This document shows, piece by piece, positions 33,456-46,023 of a stretch of 64,000 nt of DNA (the first letter of the stretch is position 1; each line of letters opens with the position of its first letter). The stretch spans positions 1,862,001 to 1,926,000 of the forward strand of contig NW_022204507.1 of NCBI RefSeq assembly GCF_008831285.2, given 5' to 3'. Made by a program: the position numbers and the translations under genes. The stretch comes from Nymphaea colorata. Its lineage: Eukaryota > Streptophyta > Magnoliopsida > Nymphaeales > Nymphaeaceae. The notes below the pieces were generated by a model, which was given only the letters and a program-made list of their open reading frames with translations, searched no databases and was not told where the DNA came from.

Positions 33456-34928
33456 GAGAGAAGGCTACAGGTATTGGTATAAGTAGTCTCCTACTGTTTA
33501 CTGTTGGGTTTCATTTTTTCTTTGCATTGGTGCCAAATTGGGCTTACCTCATCGATTCTTCAGGCAAAGGAGCTACAAACAAATTTTGTGCACTTGACTG
33601 TTGTAAGCAAGTAAGCATGGATTTCTAACCCTTATACTTCTGGGCGCGTATTTATGTGCATTCCATACACACGCGTGTGTATGCATGCAGGGAACTAGGG
33701 AAGAGATGTTGATGGGTGATTTCACCTAGCTTTGACTGTTTAGATTTCTTTTTCCACAATGTGCTTTACGGTAATTGGAATCTTAGGATACTCTTGACTG
33801 CTAGACTAGGCACCGCTCCATTTTGTGCAGACTTCGAAGTCGGGCTATATGTATATCTCAAACGGTTTTACTTAGTATTCCATTTTGCTGGATCATGCGG
33901 GCTTTAATTTGCTTTTCTTGTTTTTTTTTTGCCAAGATATTACAAACGTGCATACATGGATCTATTCTTGGCAAGTGGTCATGGAAAGAAACCGTTGGAA
34001 CTTTCAGGCAGTCAGGGCCATGTTCCTGATTATCTTCGATTTGGATGGTTGCTTTTTCTTTCATTGCGTATTCATGCATTTAGCCGATTCAAGGACTTGG
34101 TAACATGTGCAAATGGGATCATTTCAATATTGGTAGGTTATCAAAACTTGTATATATATGTGTTTTTAAACAATTTCTTTTGGGTAAATTTAAGAGAAGC
34201 ATTATGGGTTAAACTCACTGACACGTCTTTCTTTTGGCATGGTACCTGGTAGTTCCTAACATTTGTGACCATATGGCAGGCCATTCCCATAGTTCATGTT
34301 CCTGTTCGGTTTAGAAAATTTTCTCTTCAGGATACATTACGCTTTGGTAATCCTCTTCAAGCTTGCTTGAATTTTGTTATGGGCTTTTCATTGTTTGTTG
34401 TGCATATGTCCTCCTTACTTTTGGTAAGTCTTTGCAGTTAGAAAGTCTGACAAGGGTGTGGATCTTATTGCTTCCCTCTGTAATACTTATCATACCTCAG
34501 AGGATCACCTTAAGAAAACTATAGAGAAGGCTAATAATTTGAAAGTTGAAATTTTGCACAAAACTCCCTCTCCTGCTTCAGAATGCAATGCAGAGTCCCT
34601 TGATGATCTTATTCCTGGTATGCTGGATTTACATATTACATCTATTCATAACCAGGTTGATCATGTGCTATATATTTTTATACGGTCATTTGTTCTTCAG
34701 ATGGTTTCACCTATTTTCAAGATTTAATGGAGGATCACTTATTATCAACAAGTATGGAAATTCTGGAAAAGGATTATGAGAAGGCAATTCGTGACACTGG
34801 TGAGCTAGATGAACGTGTTTTTGTAGATGAGGAAGAGAGAGGTGCAGTGAGCATGCCTGGGTCCAAGGTATAATACTTTAAAGTTTAAAAACTAATTTCT
34901 GCTTTCTGTCTCTCATCCTTGATTCTAA

Positions 34929-35037
34929 GGGACCATTTGGCAACAAAGACACACTTTTACTGTCCCGTGAAGTTGCCTCAGAAAATGGCACAAGTTCATG
35001 GGACAATAACAATGTGTTACTGTTGCCAAACGATCCC
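34929..35037. mobile_element. 109-bp foldback MITE-like element in the RBR intron
   Basis: GGGACCATTTGGCAACA and TGTTGCCAAACGATCCC are 17-bp imperfect inverted ends (two mismatches), and the inner parts also pair. No clear target duplication is seen at the borders, so the superfamily is unassigned. It lies in the intron between exons 9 and 10, where the splice phase is also disturbed. Confidence 0.65.
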
Positions 35038-38000
35038 TGTTGTTTTACTGTCTGATTTAGCATTTTCATTTAATCCTTAGATTTGACTTTGTACAGGCAC
35101 AAGTATGAATCATTCGCCTCACCAACAAAGACTCTAACAAGCCCACCATCACCTCCAAGTTCTCCTCCAGCTTCAACTACAAACAATAATTCAGGCCTTT
35201 CTAGCTCAAAGATGGCACCAACACCTGTAAGCATAACAATGACTACTGCAAAATGGCTCCGGACTATAATTGGTTCTTTGCCTCCAAACCCTTCACCAGA
35301 GTTGCAACACTTCCTCTCATCCTGCGACAGGGACTTAACTGAGGATATTATGCGTCGAGCTAATATAATGTTGGAGGCCATATTTCCCAGCTCTATTCCT
35401 GGGGAGTGGTGTATAGCTGGTAGCCTTCAAACTGCAACCCAGATGGATAGCATATGGGCAGAACAAAGGACAGAAACTCTAAAATTATATTATAGGGTTC
35501 TGGTTGCCATGTGTAGGGCAGAATCTCAGACATTGCACAGTAGCAATTTGACATCATTACTAACAAATGAGAGGTTTCATAGGTGCATGCTTGCTTGTTC
35601 TGCTGAATTGGTTTTGGCAACACACAAAACAGTGACGATGATGTTTCCTACAGTACTGGGAAGAACAAGAATTACTGCCTTTGACTTGAGCAAGGTGATA
35701 GAGAGTTTTGTTAGACACGAAGGTACTCTTCCTCGACAGTTGAAGCGTCACCTTAATTCTTTAGAAGAACGTCTTTTGGAAAGTTTGGCATGGGAAAGAG
35801 GCTTCTCAATGTGCAACTCTTTAATTGTCGCAAAACCATCTCTGGGTGCAGAGATAAACCGGCTAGGACTTCTAGCAGAACCGATGCCGTCGCTGGATGC
35901 AATCGCATTGCAACAGAACATCACCGCTGGAAGTCTGCAACATCCTCCTGCTCCTCAGAAACATGAAACTTCATCTGGTAGGTGGATATGTTGAGATTGT
36001 CTGTTCAATAGTAGTCTCTGTTTAGAACTTGTTTCTGGGCAAAATGCTCTGCACTTTGTTCCTCCTAGTCTTATCTTGTTGCCTTGTTGTTATGCCTGTC
36101 ATTTTGTTGTGTTCTTTGTTCAATAAGATTTTTTAGTGTCTGTCTTGAATTTTTACTTAATGGAAAATTGAAAGCACATGGCATTTCTTCTAGATAGGGA
36201 ACCATAATGAGCTCATGTTCCTTTTCCCTACTCATGAGAAATGGAGCTGGTGCAAAACCCAATTGATGTTGTATCATAAGATATGCTTATGGAATAATAT
36301 TAGGTTAGTTCTATTGTCATCTAATTTGTGTTTGTGCAAATCCCTGCACTTCAACCTGGTTTTATTGTCAAGTTCTATAGCTCGTTGTAGAATTTTGATA
36401 TCACTTGTCAATCTTCCCCATTGTGAATTCTTATATCCTGCTCATGTTTTCTTGTGAGAACATTCAGTAATAAGGTGGGGGAATGATTGCCTGGTCAAGT
36501 GATTTCTTCTGTCTTTATTTTTTTGAGCAGATAATCATGCTTCAACGTCTCCAAAGAAAGTTATCTCAGACCCTGCAGGTGTTCTACTAGAGCGCAATTC
36601 TTTCACTTCACCAGTTAAGGAGCGCCTGGTGAGCTTTTCCTGTTTCAAAACAAAGTTCCCGCCACCTCTGCAGTCAGCTTTTGCTAGGTATATGTGTTGA
36701 TTCTTGTTTTCATTCTTAACGTTTCTTCTTAGTCCTTACTGACTTTTTTCTGTTAGTGACCTTGGAAATCCTTGCATCTTGATAGTCCAACACGACCAAA
36801 TCTTGCAGAAGCTGGTGAAACATGTGTTGAGACGGGGATCAATGTTTTCTTCAGAAAGGTCAAAATATCATCTGCTAATTGATTTTTTAAATTGTAGTAA
36901 CAAATGTCTTTATTTTTCTCCCGTCATATTCAACTGTGCACTTAGTAATAAGTCTTTGACTCCTTGCTATAAATTTTTTGCTTCTACGGATATACTATAG
37001 CATCTAGGCATGTTTGTCCTTTCATCTAATGTACTCAAATGACTGCACAATGACAGGTCCTCAAGTTGGCTGCCATCAGAATCAAGAGTTTGTGTGAAAG
37101 ATTACAGCAACCTAATACTGTAATGGAGAGTGTTTACAGTCTCATACAGCAGATTCTTGATCATCAGACAGCTTTGTTTTTTAATAGGCATATTGATCAG
37201 CTTATTCTTTGCAGCCTTTATGGAGTTTCAAAGGTCTCTGAGAAACTTTTGAAAAGTGTGTTGGCTTCATTTAGTGGTTGATTACTTTCCGAGTTGGTAT
37301 TCCATTCTTGTTGAGGATATAATATTGTAATTTCTTTCTAAACTATATTTTCTTTTGCAGATATCAAGTTTAAGCTTGACATTTAAGGAGATTATTTTTA
37401 ACTACAGAAAGAAACCTCAATGGAAACCTCAGGTTTTCCGTTACGTTTTTGTGGATTGGCCATCAAGTAGTCACAATGGGGTACTGACTATTTCATCTTT
37501 AAGTTTATGCCAATGGGCTATTCTCTATAACTCGACTTGCATGTGATAATTTGTGCGGTTTATTGCAAAAAACATGACAGGATCATGTTGATATTATTAC
37601 ATTCTATAATGAGCTGTTTGTCCCACCAGTGAAGCCTCTCCTTGTGGAGCTTGGTCCTGCAGGAACTCCCACTAAAACTGCACGAGCATCAGAAGAAAAT
37701 AAGACTGATGGTACTCGCCAACACTTGATTGATACTTCTACAGCATAATTGGTTTGATATTTTGCCTCACTATTTGTTCATGTAAACAGGGCAAGCCCCA
37801 GGATCACCTGGAGTGTCATTGTTTCCTAGTCTTCCATATTTGTCCCCTAAGAAAGTATCTGCATCCTCTGAGATCATCAACTGCAAGTGCACCAAACCTG
37901 GTCATCTGTTTGTAGCTCTTTATGAACAGGAAACTACAAAATCTTAGGTCATTGCTGTGCTAATGCTTATGAGCAGACTGGAGCATGTGTTTTCTAGGTC

Positions 38001-39010
38001 TGCTTGTCATTAGGACATGAATTGCTAAAGTATGGTTGTGCCTGGCACAATGACCAATTTGTCAAAAATAGATTTTTTTTTGTGAAAATTACATGGTTAG
38101 GAATATATTTCTTTCAGAAAGGTGACAAATTATTAAATAATATCTTAGTAGAAACAATTGATAAACAATGTAGACAGTAATTCAGTTCTTAGTTTACAAG
38201 GAAGGAAATTATGCTTCATGCTTCTTTACCTGGATGCATATGTGCAAATGTCTAGGGTTCACTTACCTTCCCAAGGCATCAGTTTTATGCATCATGCTAC
38301 TAGCATTATTAAAATGGTTTTATTGATCAAATTCATAGATATTTTACTATCAGATTGGTCATTCCAAGTTTGATGGAAGAAACTCTTTTGGCCAGAAGGA
38401 ATGTGAATTGAAAAAGTATTTGGAAAAGAAGTGAGTTGAACTTTGAAAGTCTTTTTTTTCTTTTTTCTTTTTTTTCAGTCAACCGTTAGCAGCTGACAGG
38501 CAGTCTAATGGCAGTATATGGATTTTTCACTTTGATTTGTGCTATGAATTTATTGGCATTGTTCTTAACAACATTTATGGATCGTTCCTACGTCTTATTG
38601 GTTATCCTTTTTGAGGCAGATGGAAACTTTGATTTCACACAACTCGAAAAGATATTATGCCTGTGTAGGTGAGAGTACTCATGCAGACCAAAGTCCATCC
38701 AAGGACTTGACTGCCATCAACAACCAGCTGAATAGGTAAACTTCATGAGTTATATTGCAGCAAAGTTGGCTTTAAATATGCATTTCAAATTGTTATTAAT
38801 CTGTTTTTTCTCTTCCTTGAAATGCTTCTCACTGTTTCCACTAATTCAGCAATAGAAAAGTTAGTAGTCGGCTCAACTTTGATGGGGCTGGTTTGGTCAG
38901 CGATTCCCTTGTTGCTGGGTAGTCTGTATCCTCAAAACGGCAGCTCTGCTCCTGCTATTGATGCTGCTACTTTGAGTTCACCGTTGAAGCGCAAGCAAAC
39001 AGATAGGTAG

Positions 39011-40462
39011 TGCCTGAATCCATCCACCTTGTATTTAATCCCCATTTTCTTGACGTTCTTTCTTGTGTACATGCTCTGCTACATGTTGGGGGTTGAAGGG
39101 GAAACTCGGTATATGGAATGGCATTGTTGACCTGCCGTTTCCTCTGACGTGCTACAGCCTACACCCAGCCCCCTCACACACGTAGAGCACTGGCGCTGTT
39201 CTTTCGTAATCAGCCTAATTTAATAAATCTTCCGATTGTCTTGCCCTCAACACGAATTTTTGTTGAAGATCACTAGCTATATATGTCTGTCCATTGTTGG
39301 GACCCTGATTGCATTTGAATTCATTAAGTACATTATTGAGCAGTGAGCACGAAGGCCGCGTCTCGTCCCCTTAACCAAGGGAAATTGCGAAGGTCAAATG
39401 GTAACTAATGCTGGCCGACATGTTTCGTCATTACTCTGTACGGGTGGTTATTTTGTCTAGTTTAATCCATTACGATGCACGGAAGAACTAAGAAAGTGAG
39501 TACAAGTGAACTGGTGTTAAGGTGGGGAAGCTCGTCTCCTGCCTGCTCCTAAGCTTTCCTATGGTGTTGATCCCGGCTCACGAGAGGATCTTCCTCGTCT
39601 CTCTCCCTTTCTGACAAACGGGAGTTCAGTTTGCTAATGTGTAAGCTTGTTGAATGTAAATTGTCGAGCTGTGGTGTCGCTATAGTTTTATGCTGCAATT
39701 TAGCTGGGTATCGCTGCAGATGAAGCCGGAGTAGTGGAGACGGCATTGAGACTGCGTGTGAAAGCTGCCGATGTTTAATACCAAAGGGGTGGGGGGTATA
39801 TTTTGAAGTGACTTTAATGATGTGGCTGGAACAATCGCATGGTGCTTATATATGTAAACACACAGACACATATTATATGTATACACGCTTCGGATGGCAT
39901 TATACATTTTAAATTTACGATTATTAGGCGAATGATATGAGTGGATGACCGACAGGTTTTGGCCCTTCTATTCATATTCAAAGTTGCATCTGTTTACGTG
40001 AAGAAAAAAAAAAAAATCTTGCCGGCTAACGAATTGGTTAGCGCTGCTGCAAATTACTTCCTGACGGCAGACATCGTCTGATGGTGGTAAATGTCCAAAA
40101 CTCCGAAATATTCACCATGAGGGATATTTGCAATGCTTGGCTCTGGTTGGCCATTCAACGAGTATGTGAACTTGGACTTGGCTGCTACTTCAGGAAAAGG
40201 TAAGGGTGAAGGTTTGTCTTACTGCGGCATACCTTCCTGCTGTGCCAGACAATGAAAAAGTCAGATTGTCATTGGTCGTGGTTGACTTTGTAAGCTTAAA
40301 ACCTGTTTTCAAGGCATGTATTCGTGAGATTTGTACAAATGCTTCGAGAAGCCCATTTTTTGGGATTAAGGATCCTGAAAGAAAAAAAAAAAAAGGTACA
40401 GGAAAACGTAAGACGAGGTTAAAGGTTTTAGTCGGTGACTCAGCGTGACAACGTACGCACAC
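39011..40462. other. Convergent 3' flanks of the RBR copy and the potassium transporter
   Basis: This holds the likely 3' UTR remnant of the RBR copy and the 3' UTR/terminator region of the transporter gene on the other strand. No further gene is recognised. Short A-runs occur at about 40003 and 40383. Confidence 0.45.
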
Positions 40463-43400
40463 TTATACGTAGTAGATCATGCCTACTTCAATGAGGCTGA
40501 TGTGTGGTATGTTCAGCGCGACAGAAGGCCCTCTGCAGTTCTTACGAAGGAAGGAGTACCCGATGTCGATTGCTAGTTTCTTGAAGAATGAAGACCTCTT
40601 CCTGGCCTTGATTTTCGAATGGCCCATTACGTATGCTACTCCTGCATCTTTTGCTTCAATGAGATCCATCAGCTCGTCTTTCACTGTTAGATCCATGTGG
40701 CCTTCTGGTAATTCGAATCTTACCCTCTTGTTGGGCTGTGGCGACTCGCGCCCATGGAGCGATTGCAAGCTCTGCAATGTCGGTGGTTTGCTGCTTGTGC
40801 TTTGCATCGCCTCATCCTGTTCATAAGGGACCAGGCTCAAGCTGGATCTTGCTTGTGTCCCTACTACTGCCATCCTTCCATCGTATGTACTCTCATAACT
40901 GGAAGATTGAGAATCATCTGCTTCCATCCGGATGAACTCTGCAATACTGATAATAAGCCGATCCTCAAAGTCGTCACTGTCCTTCTGGACATCCTTGTAA
41001 CCATACCTCACGATGCATCTGTACATACGATATTCCTTTGGGCCAATGCGGCCAACGAGGTAACGCTCTTCATCAGAAACATAGGGTACAGGGACAGATT
41101 TTATGCAGACGAATATCAATACTCTGTGGAATGCTGGAAGATTGGTGACAAAATGTGAAAATATGGCCGGGACGCCAGTCACCAGTTCAGAGTATATGAG
41201 ACCGATGCCGGGCACTCGTGCAATGCCAAGGCTTGGCCCAAGATCGAGTATCCATTTCATGGAGACTTTGTTCTGCAGGTCAAAGAGATACTTCTTCCTA
41301 GTGCCGTAGTGCCAAGTATACATGACAAGCATAAACACTCCAGATAATACTATGGGCACCCAACCACCCTGGGGCACTTTCATTACCGTGGCAGACAGAT
41401 AAAAGCTCTCAATTGATCCGAAGAAGAGAAGAAACGCAAAGGCCAGAATGATTCTTTTCTGCCAAATGAAAATTATAACGATCGCCATGAGCCATGTTGT
41501 AACAAAGATCACAGACATAAAAGCAATTCCTGCAAGCAGAAAATAGAAATCTTTTACAACTCAATTGTAAAATGTAGTATGTCAAAAGGGTATGTCTATT
41601 CATAAAAGTATGTACATCTATAGTAACATTACCAAAAGCATTTCCAATCAAGGTGGTATCCTGGAAACCAACAGTAACAGCTATACAAAGAACCATTAGG
41701 ATCCAGTTAACTTCTGGAATATAAATTTGTCCACGTATCCAACTCGATGTGTGAACAATCTTTACTCTTGGAAAGCAACCAAGGGCATGACACTGCTTGA
41801 TGATTGAGAATGTAGCAGATATCACTGCCTGGCTTGCGACAATAGCAGCAAGCGTGGCAATTACGAAGACTGGCCAAAACACAGGTTCTGTAGAGATGAT
41901 CACACAAGAATGCGTCAAAATTAGCAGAAAGGAAGCTGAATCATACCCCAGAAGACCGGTGGAAATCTTACTTGGGATAGAGTTATAAAAACTTGTTGGT
42001 ATGTTAGATAGATTTTTAGACAAGAAAGCAGCCTGCCCCATGTATTGCAATACCAAACATGGGTATATGACTCCAATAAATGCAACCTGTTGATTACAAA
42101 CATAAACCATGAATGAAGGTCCGCAGAACGATTTGCATATGTATGAAATAATAGCCAGCATAAAATACCCTAATCGACACTGGCGTGAAATGTCCAAGAT
42201 CTGCAAACATTGCCTCGGTACCTGTGGGGAACCAATGCAACAAACTGTGAGTGCAATATCAAGATTGAGACTATTTATGATTTTTGCTACAAAGTCCCTC
42301 TTCATGTAGAAAATTTTTGCATAATGGGTAGAAGCATCCAGTGGCAGAGGCAAATGTGGGCTTTGTATGGGCCATTGCCCACATAGTCCCACATAAATTG
42401 CATATTTATATATTAGTGTCTCATAGATATTTAGTTATTTACATATTGTATACCCCTTAAGAGATACAGTTAACGACATGCGTGTCCCTCAGAAAGTTCT
42501 GGCTCCATCATAGGAAAGCATCTTCTGGATCTAGTAGGCATTGCAAACCAAGTACCTGTAATGCAAAGGAGAACCCCTCCAAGTGAAGTCCATCCATCTT
42601 TTCCCGTGATCTCGAAGAATTTGTAAACGTAATATGGTGAAAGAGCACGGTATACCCTTGGATTCCAGACAATGATGTTGTATATGCCAATAGATCCGAT
42701 AGACAGCAACCACAAAATTACGATGGGCGCAAACATGAAAGCCACCTTTTGTGTGCCATAATGCTGCAGAGCGAACAAGCCAACCAAAAGGACACATGCA
42801 AGGATCACAACTTCACCTGAACACCGGTAAAGGGAACCTACTATATGTCAACCTCAAAACAATATCAATTACTTCAGTAGAAAAACTCAAGAGGCGCCAA
42901 GAGGGATCCAGGAGAGTCCAGCTTAATTATGAAGCGAATTAATCAAGTAAGAAGAATTCGAGAGTACCACTTACCATCATACAAATTTTTGGCACGGACT
43001 TGCAGACCTGACATGGATGACAAAACTGCAAAAAAAAGTAGAAAGTCAAACATGCTACTCATCCACACACACAAGTTTCGGATCTTTTTAAAAATGAAGT
43101 AGTACACAACATAGTTGACAAACCTGTGATTCAAACTCGGATGGGCAGATGACTGGGTTTGTCGACTCGGTCGGGTTAGTGATGAATTTTCAGTTGTACT
43201 TTTATGACACAGTTAAAGTAAGGTTTCTGACTTTCTAAGGGTTATTTTTTAAGCTATGCTTGGATGGAGGAAAAGAAAGGGAAGGAATGACGAGGGAAAA
43301 GAAAACAAAGGAAAGAGCTTTTCCCTCACAATCTCTCTATTTTCGGAGGCAATCACTCCATTTTAGGAGGGACTGAAATTACATTAAAAAAATTATATCC

Positions 43401-45982
43401 TTCATTGGCCCTTCCTTTTTTTTCTTATTAGTTTTCCTTTCTTTTTCCTCATTAATTAGTAATCCAAACACACTTTTCATTCCCTTCAACCAATCAGGTT
43501 GTTAATGCAATTGAGTTAGGCAATTTTGAGCGAGTGAGGGTGATTTTGAGCCACGGGCGAGCGTTGCCGAATCAGGTTGAATTGGGCAAAATAAGGGGTG
43601 AGACAGGTTCTAACTCGCCCAAACCTTGATTCGTGGCCAGATTTGTAAGCGATCGGAGCTGACTTGGGCGTTAGCCCGGAGAGTTTGCCAACCATGATAC
43701 GCAAGGTCAAAGCAGGAGAGGGGGAGCTGTGTTAAGTATCAACGTACAATTTAACAAGGCAAAAAGGTTAAGTTCACGATGGTTCGATCGATGACGTGCA
43801 AATGAAGCATAAACGAACGAGAGAAGAGAATGAAGTTACCAGAAATTGCAGGGACGAGGACACCGTCGCCTATTACCATGCACGCACCAAATAAGACGAC
43901 GAGAAGCAACGCCGTCCGCAGCTTTGTGTGCTTCTCAAGAAACGTTTTCAGTTGGGACATCCTAACGCCGTGGCTGGAATGCCCATATTTGTATGCTGAG
44001 AGTTCCTCATCCGCAGCCTGTTGATTGGGAAGTAGGCCCACCCTTGCATGCCGACATAGAAGCGAATAGAGAGCGAATGTTCCACCTGCACTAGCGGAAC
44101 AAAAAGCGAACACCAATTAATTAAGTTTCAGTAATTCCCCATGAATTATCATCTAGCAAATGCACGAACCTTCACCATTATCATCTGCACTGAGGAGGAT
44201 GAAGACATATTTTAGTAATGGGATTAATGTAATGGTCCAAAATATCAAAGACAATACACCCAAAATCGCCTCTTCGCTTTGGCTGTGATGCAGATTCCCC
44301 ACAAACGTACTCTTGTACACGTACAGTGGGGATGTGCTCAAGTCCCCATAAACAACACCAAGACTTTGATATGCCAGAAGCGCTGTGTCTCGGCAGAACT
44401 TAAGCCATGAAACCTGCTACCAGGACATGTCAATTATATATTCAGGTAAAGTTCAAAACCTTGCTCCAGTTAAGCAGGACGAAGGCATTACAAGATGTTA
44501 ATATCATAGAAAAAAATACCAATCGAAGCTTTGGAAGAAAATACTAAAGCTTCAGCTTGTCCTTATTCGATTTGTCATTAATTATATCATCTCATAAATC
44601 ATAATTATTACATGGGGAGAACAAGGTAAAAAAGAGACTTGTAAATTGTTTTTCTTTAGTAACAAATTTTCAAATGAGATCTCGATACCACAGATCTTCA
44701 ATGACATTTTCAAAATTTTTATTTTCTACAATTTCAAAAATCGTATTCATGCATGTTTACTTGCATGCAAAAGTTGTTTATTTTTCTCCATTAATTGGAA
44801 TTGTACTTCTAGGGAGATTTATCCAAACAGGTCAGGTACGTCTCCGTGTCTTCTGTGTGTTTGTGAATCAAAAATGCATTTTCTTTATTTAGTAAAAGAA
44901 ATATCTGTTATGTAAAACTTTTAATACTATACGTATTAAAATTAATATATAACAAGTATCGAAATACAAAAAGGATCTCAATTTTCTGTTTCTCCTTCTT
45001 TCTGCAAATTCTATTTTAAGGGCTAGGCATGCATGAAAACAAATAAAACATTATATATATCTATATAATTTTTATTTAGTGTGAAATGATATTTGTTGAC
45101 ATGTAAAAAAAAAAAAAGATCAAAATAATGTCCATACAAGTCAGCATCGAAATCCAAAATCTTCTCTACTTTCTGTTTCAGCATTTTTGTTGGAACAAAA
45201 TAAAGAGCAACAGTGAATTCATCAAAAAGTGTAAGAGAGAGGATAGGATCCATCCTAGCTAGGACTTCTTAAAGTTTGATCTATATATGTGGTCTAACCT
45301 GCAAACAATTTTGAATTTGAAGCTCATTCATTGGATCTCATTTAAATGGGACTCGTATATGTGACAGAATTAAATGATTCAGAACCATGGTCGTTTCGCT
45401 GCTTTTGCATATTATGTTTGGCCAAAATAATTTGAAACCACGACTTTCTTAGAAAAAGGAAGTCGGTCAAGGTAGAGACGACACGCAGTTGGTGAGGCGC
45501 ATATGGGCTAGAGGAAGCCACATATGAGCCTAACGAAAATGTTCTGGAATTAAATTAATAAGACTGATCCTTCTAATGTTTGAATAGCTGATCAGGCTGG
45601 GGTTTGGACCAAGTGGCGAGACCTTAGATAGCGGTTTTGGTCCAGTTGTTGCGTACCGAAGTCCAGTGGAAGGGGTCCAGCTTGACACCTAGTTAGGTGT
45701 CAACGCTTTTTAGAATTGTCTGACCAATATTCCATCAATTTAAACAACTTTGACTTCTTTATTCTATAGTTTATCTTATGAATGTAATTTTAGGTTCAAA
45801 ACGTCATGATTCAATAAAAATTGATGTATTCTAATGTAAGATTTTAAAATACAATATAAAATCGAATTTTTTTAGGTTTCCAAAGCTCATCACGTCTAAA
45901 AAGCATGTGTTTTTTTGCCTATCGGTATGGCTTTAAACATGCATATAAGTCAAACCAGCATAATTAATTTTCTATAAAAGAT

Positions 45983-46023
<41 letters not shown>

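Larger units (their letters stand above)
32634..39010 (+). pseudogene. RBR: Retinoblastoma-related (RBR) gene copy, unprocessed pseudogene
   Basis: About 18 exons with GT-AG sites spell an RBR protein, the cell-cycle repressor that binds E2F. They are 32634-32744, 32867-32971, 33135-33280, 33374-33470, 33564-33610, 33937-34132, 34280-34346, 34438-34617, 34701-34867, 35097-35977 (pocket [21 protein letters not shown]), 36531-36687, 36786-36858, 37057-37233 (pocket B; FFNRHIDQLILCSLYGVSK), 37361-37480, 37581-37710, 37790-~37880, 38620-38735 and 38850-39010. Lesions are TAG at 32900 in exon 2, TGA at 33453 in exon 4 (family Trp, GADW), a frame loss at about 37863 (after SPKKVSA) and a 1-nt shift at about 38918 creating TAG at 38920. 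The exon 9/10 joint is also out of phase with the obvious sites. Intact introns rule out a retrocopy. Total length of about 1000 codons equals the family norm. Assembly error is the main alternative. Confidence 0.88.

Noticed and set aside
34929-35037. A microRNA precursor
   Set aside because: The fold comes from terminal inverted repeats of a MITE-like insertion. No evidence for a processed small RNA can be seen from sequence.
35070-35381. Minus-strand open frame opposite RBR exon 10
   Set aside because: It is a shadow of the conserved RBR coding strand.
42330-42480. A transposon fragment in a transporter intron
   Set aside because: GTGGCAGAGGCAAATGTGGG-type text hints at a repeat, but no termini or target duplication were found.
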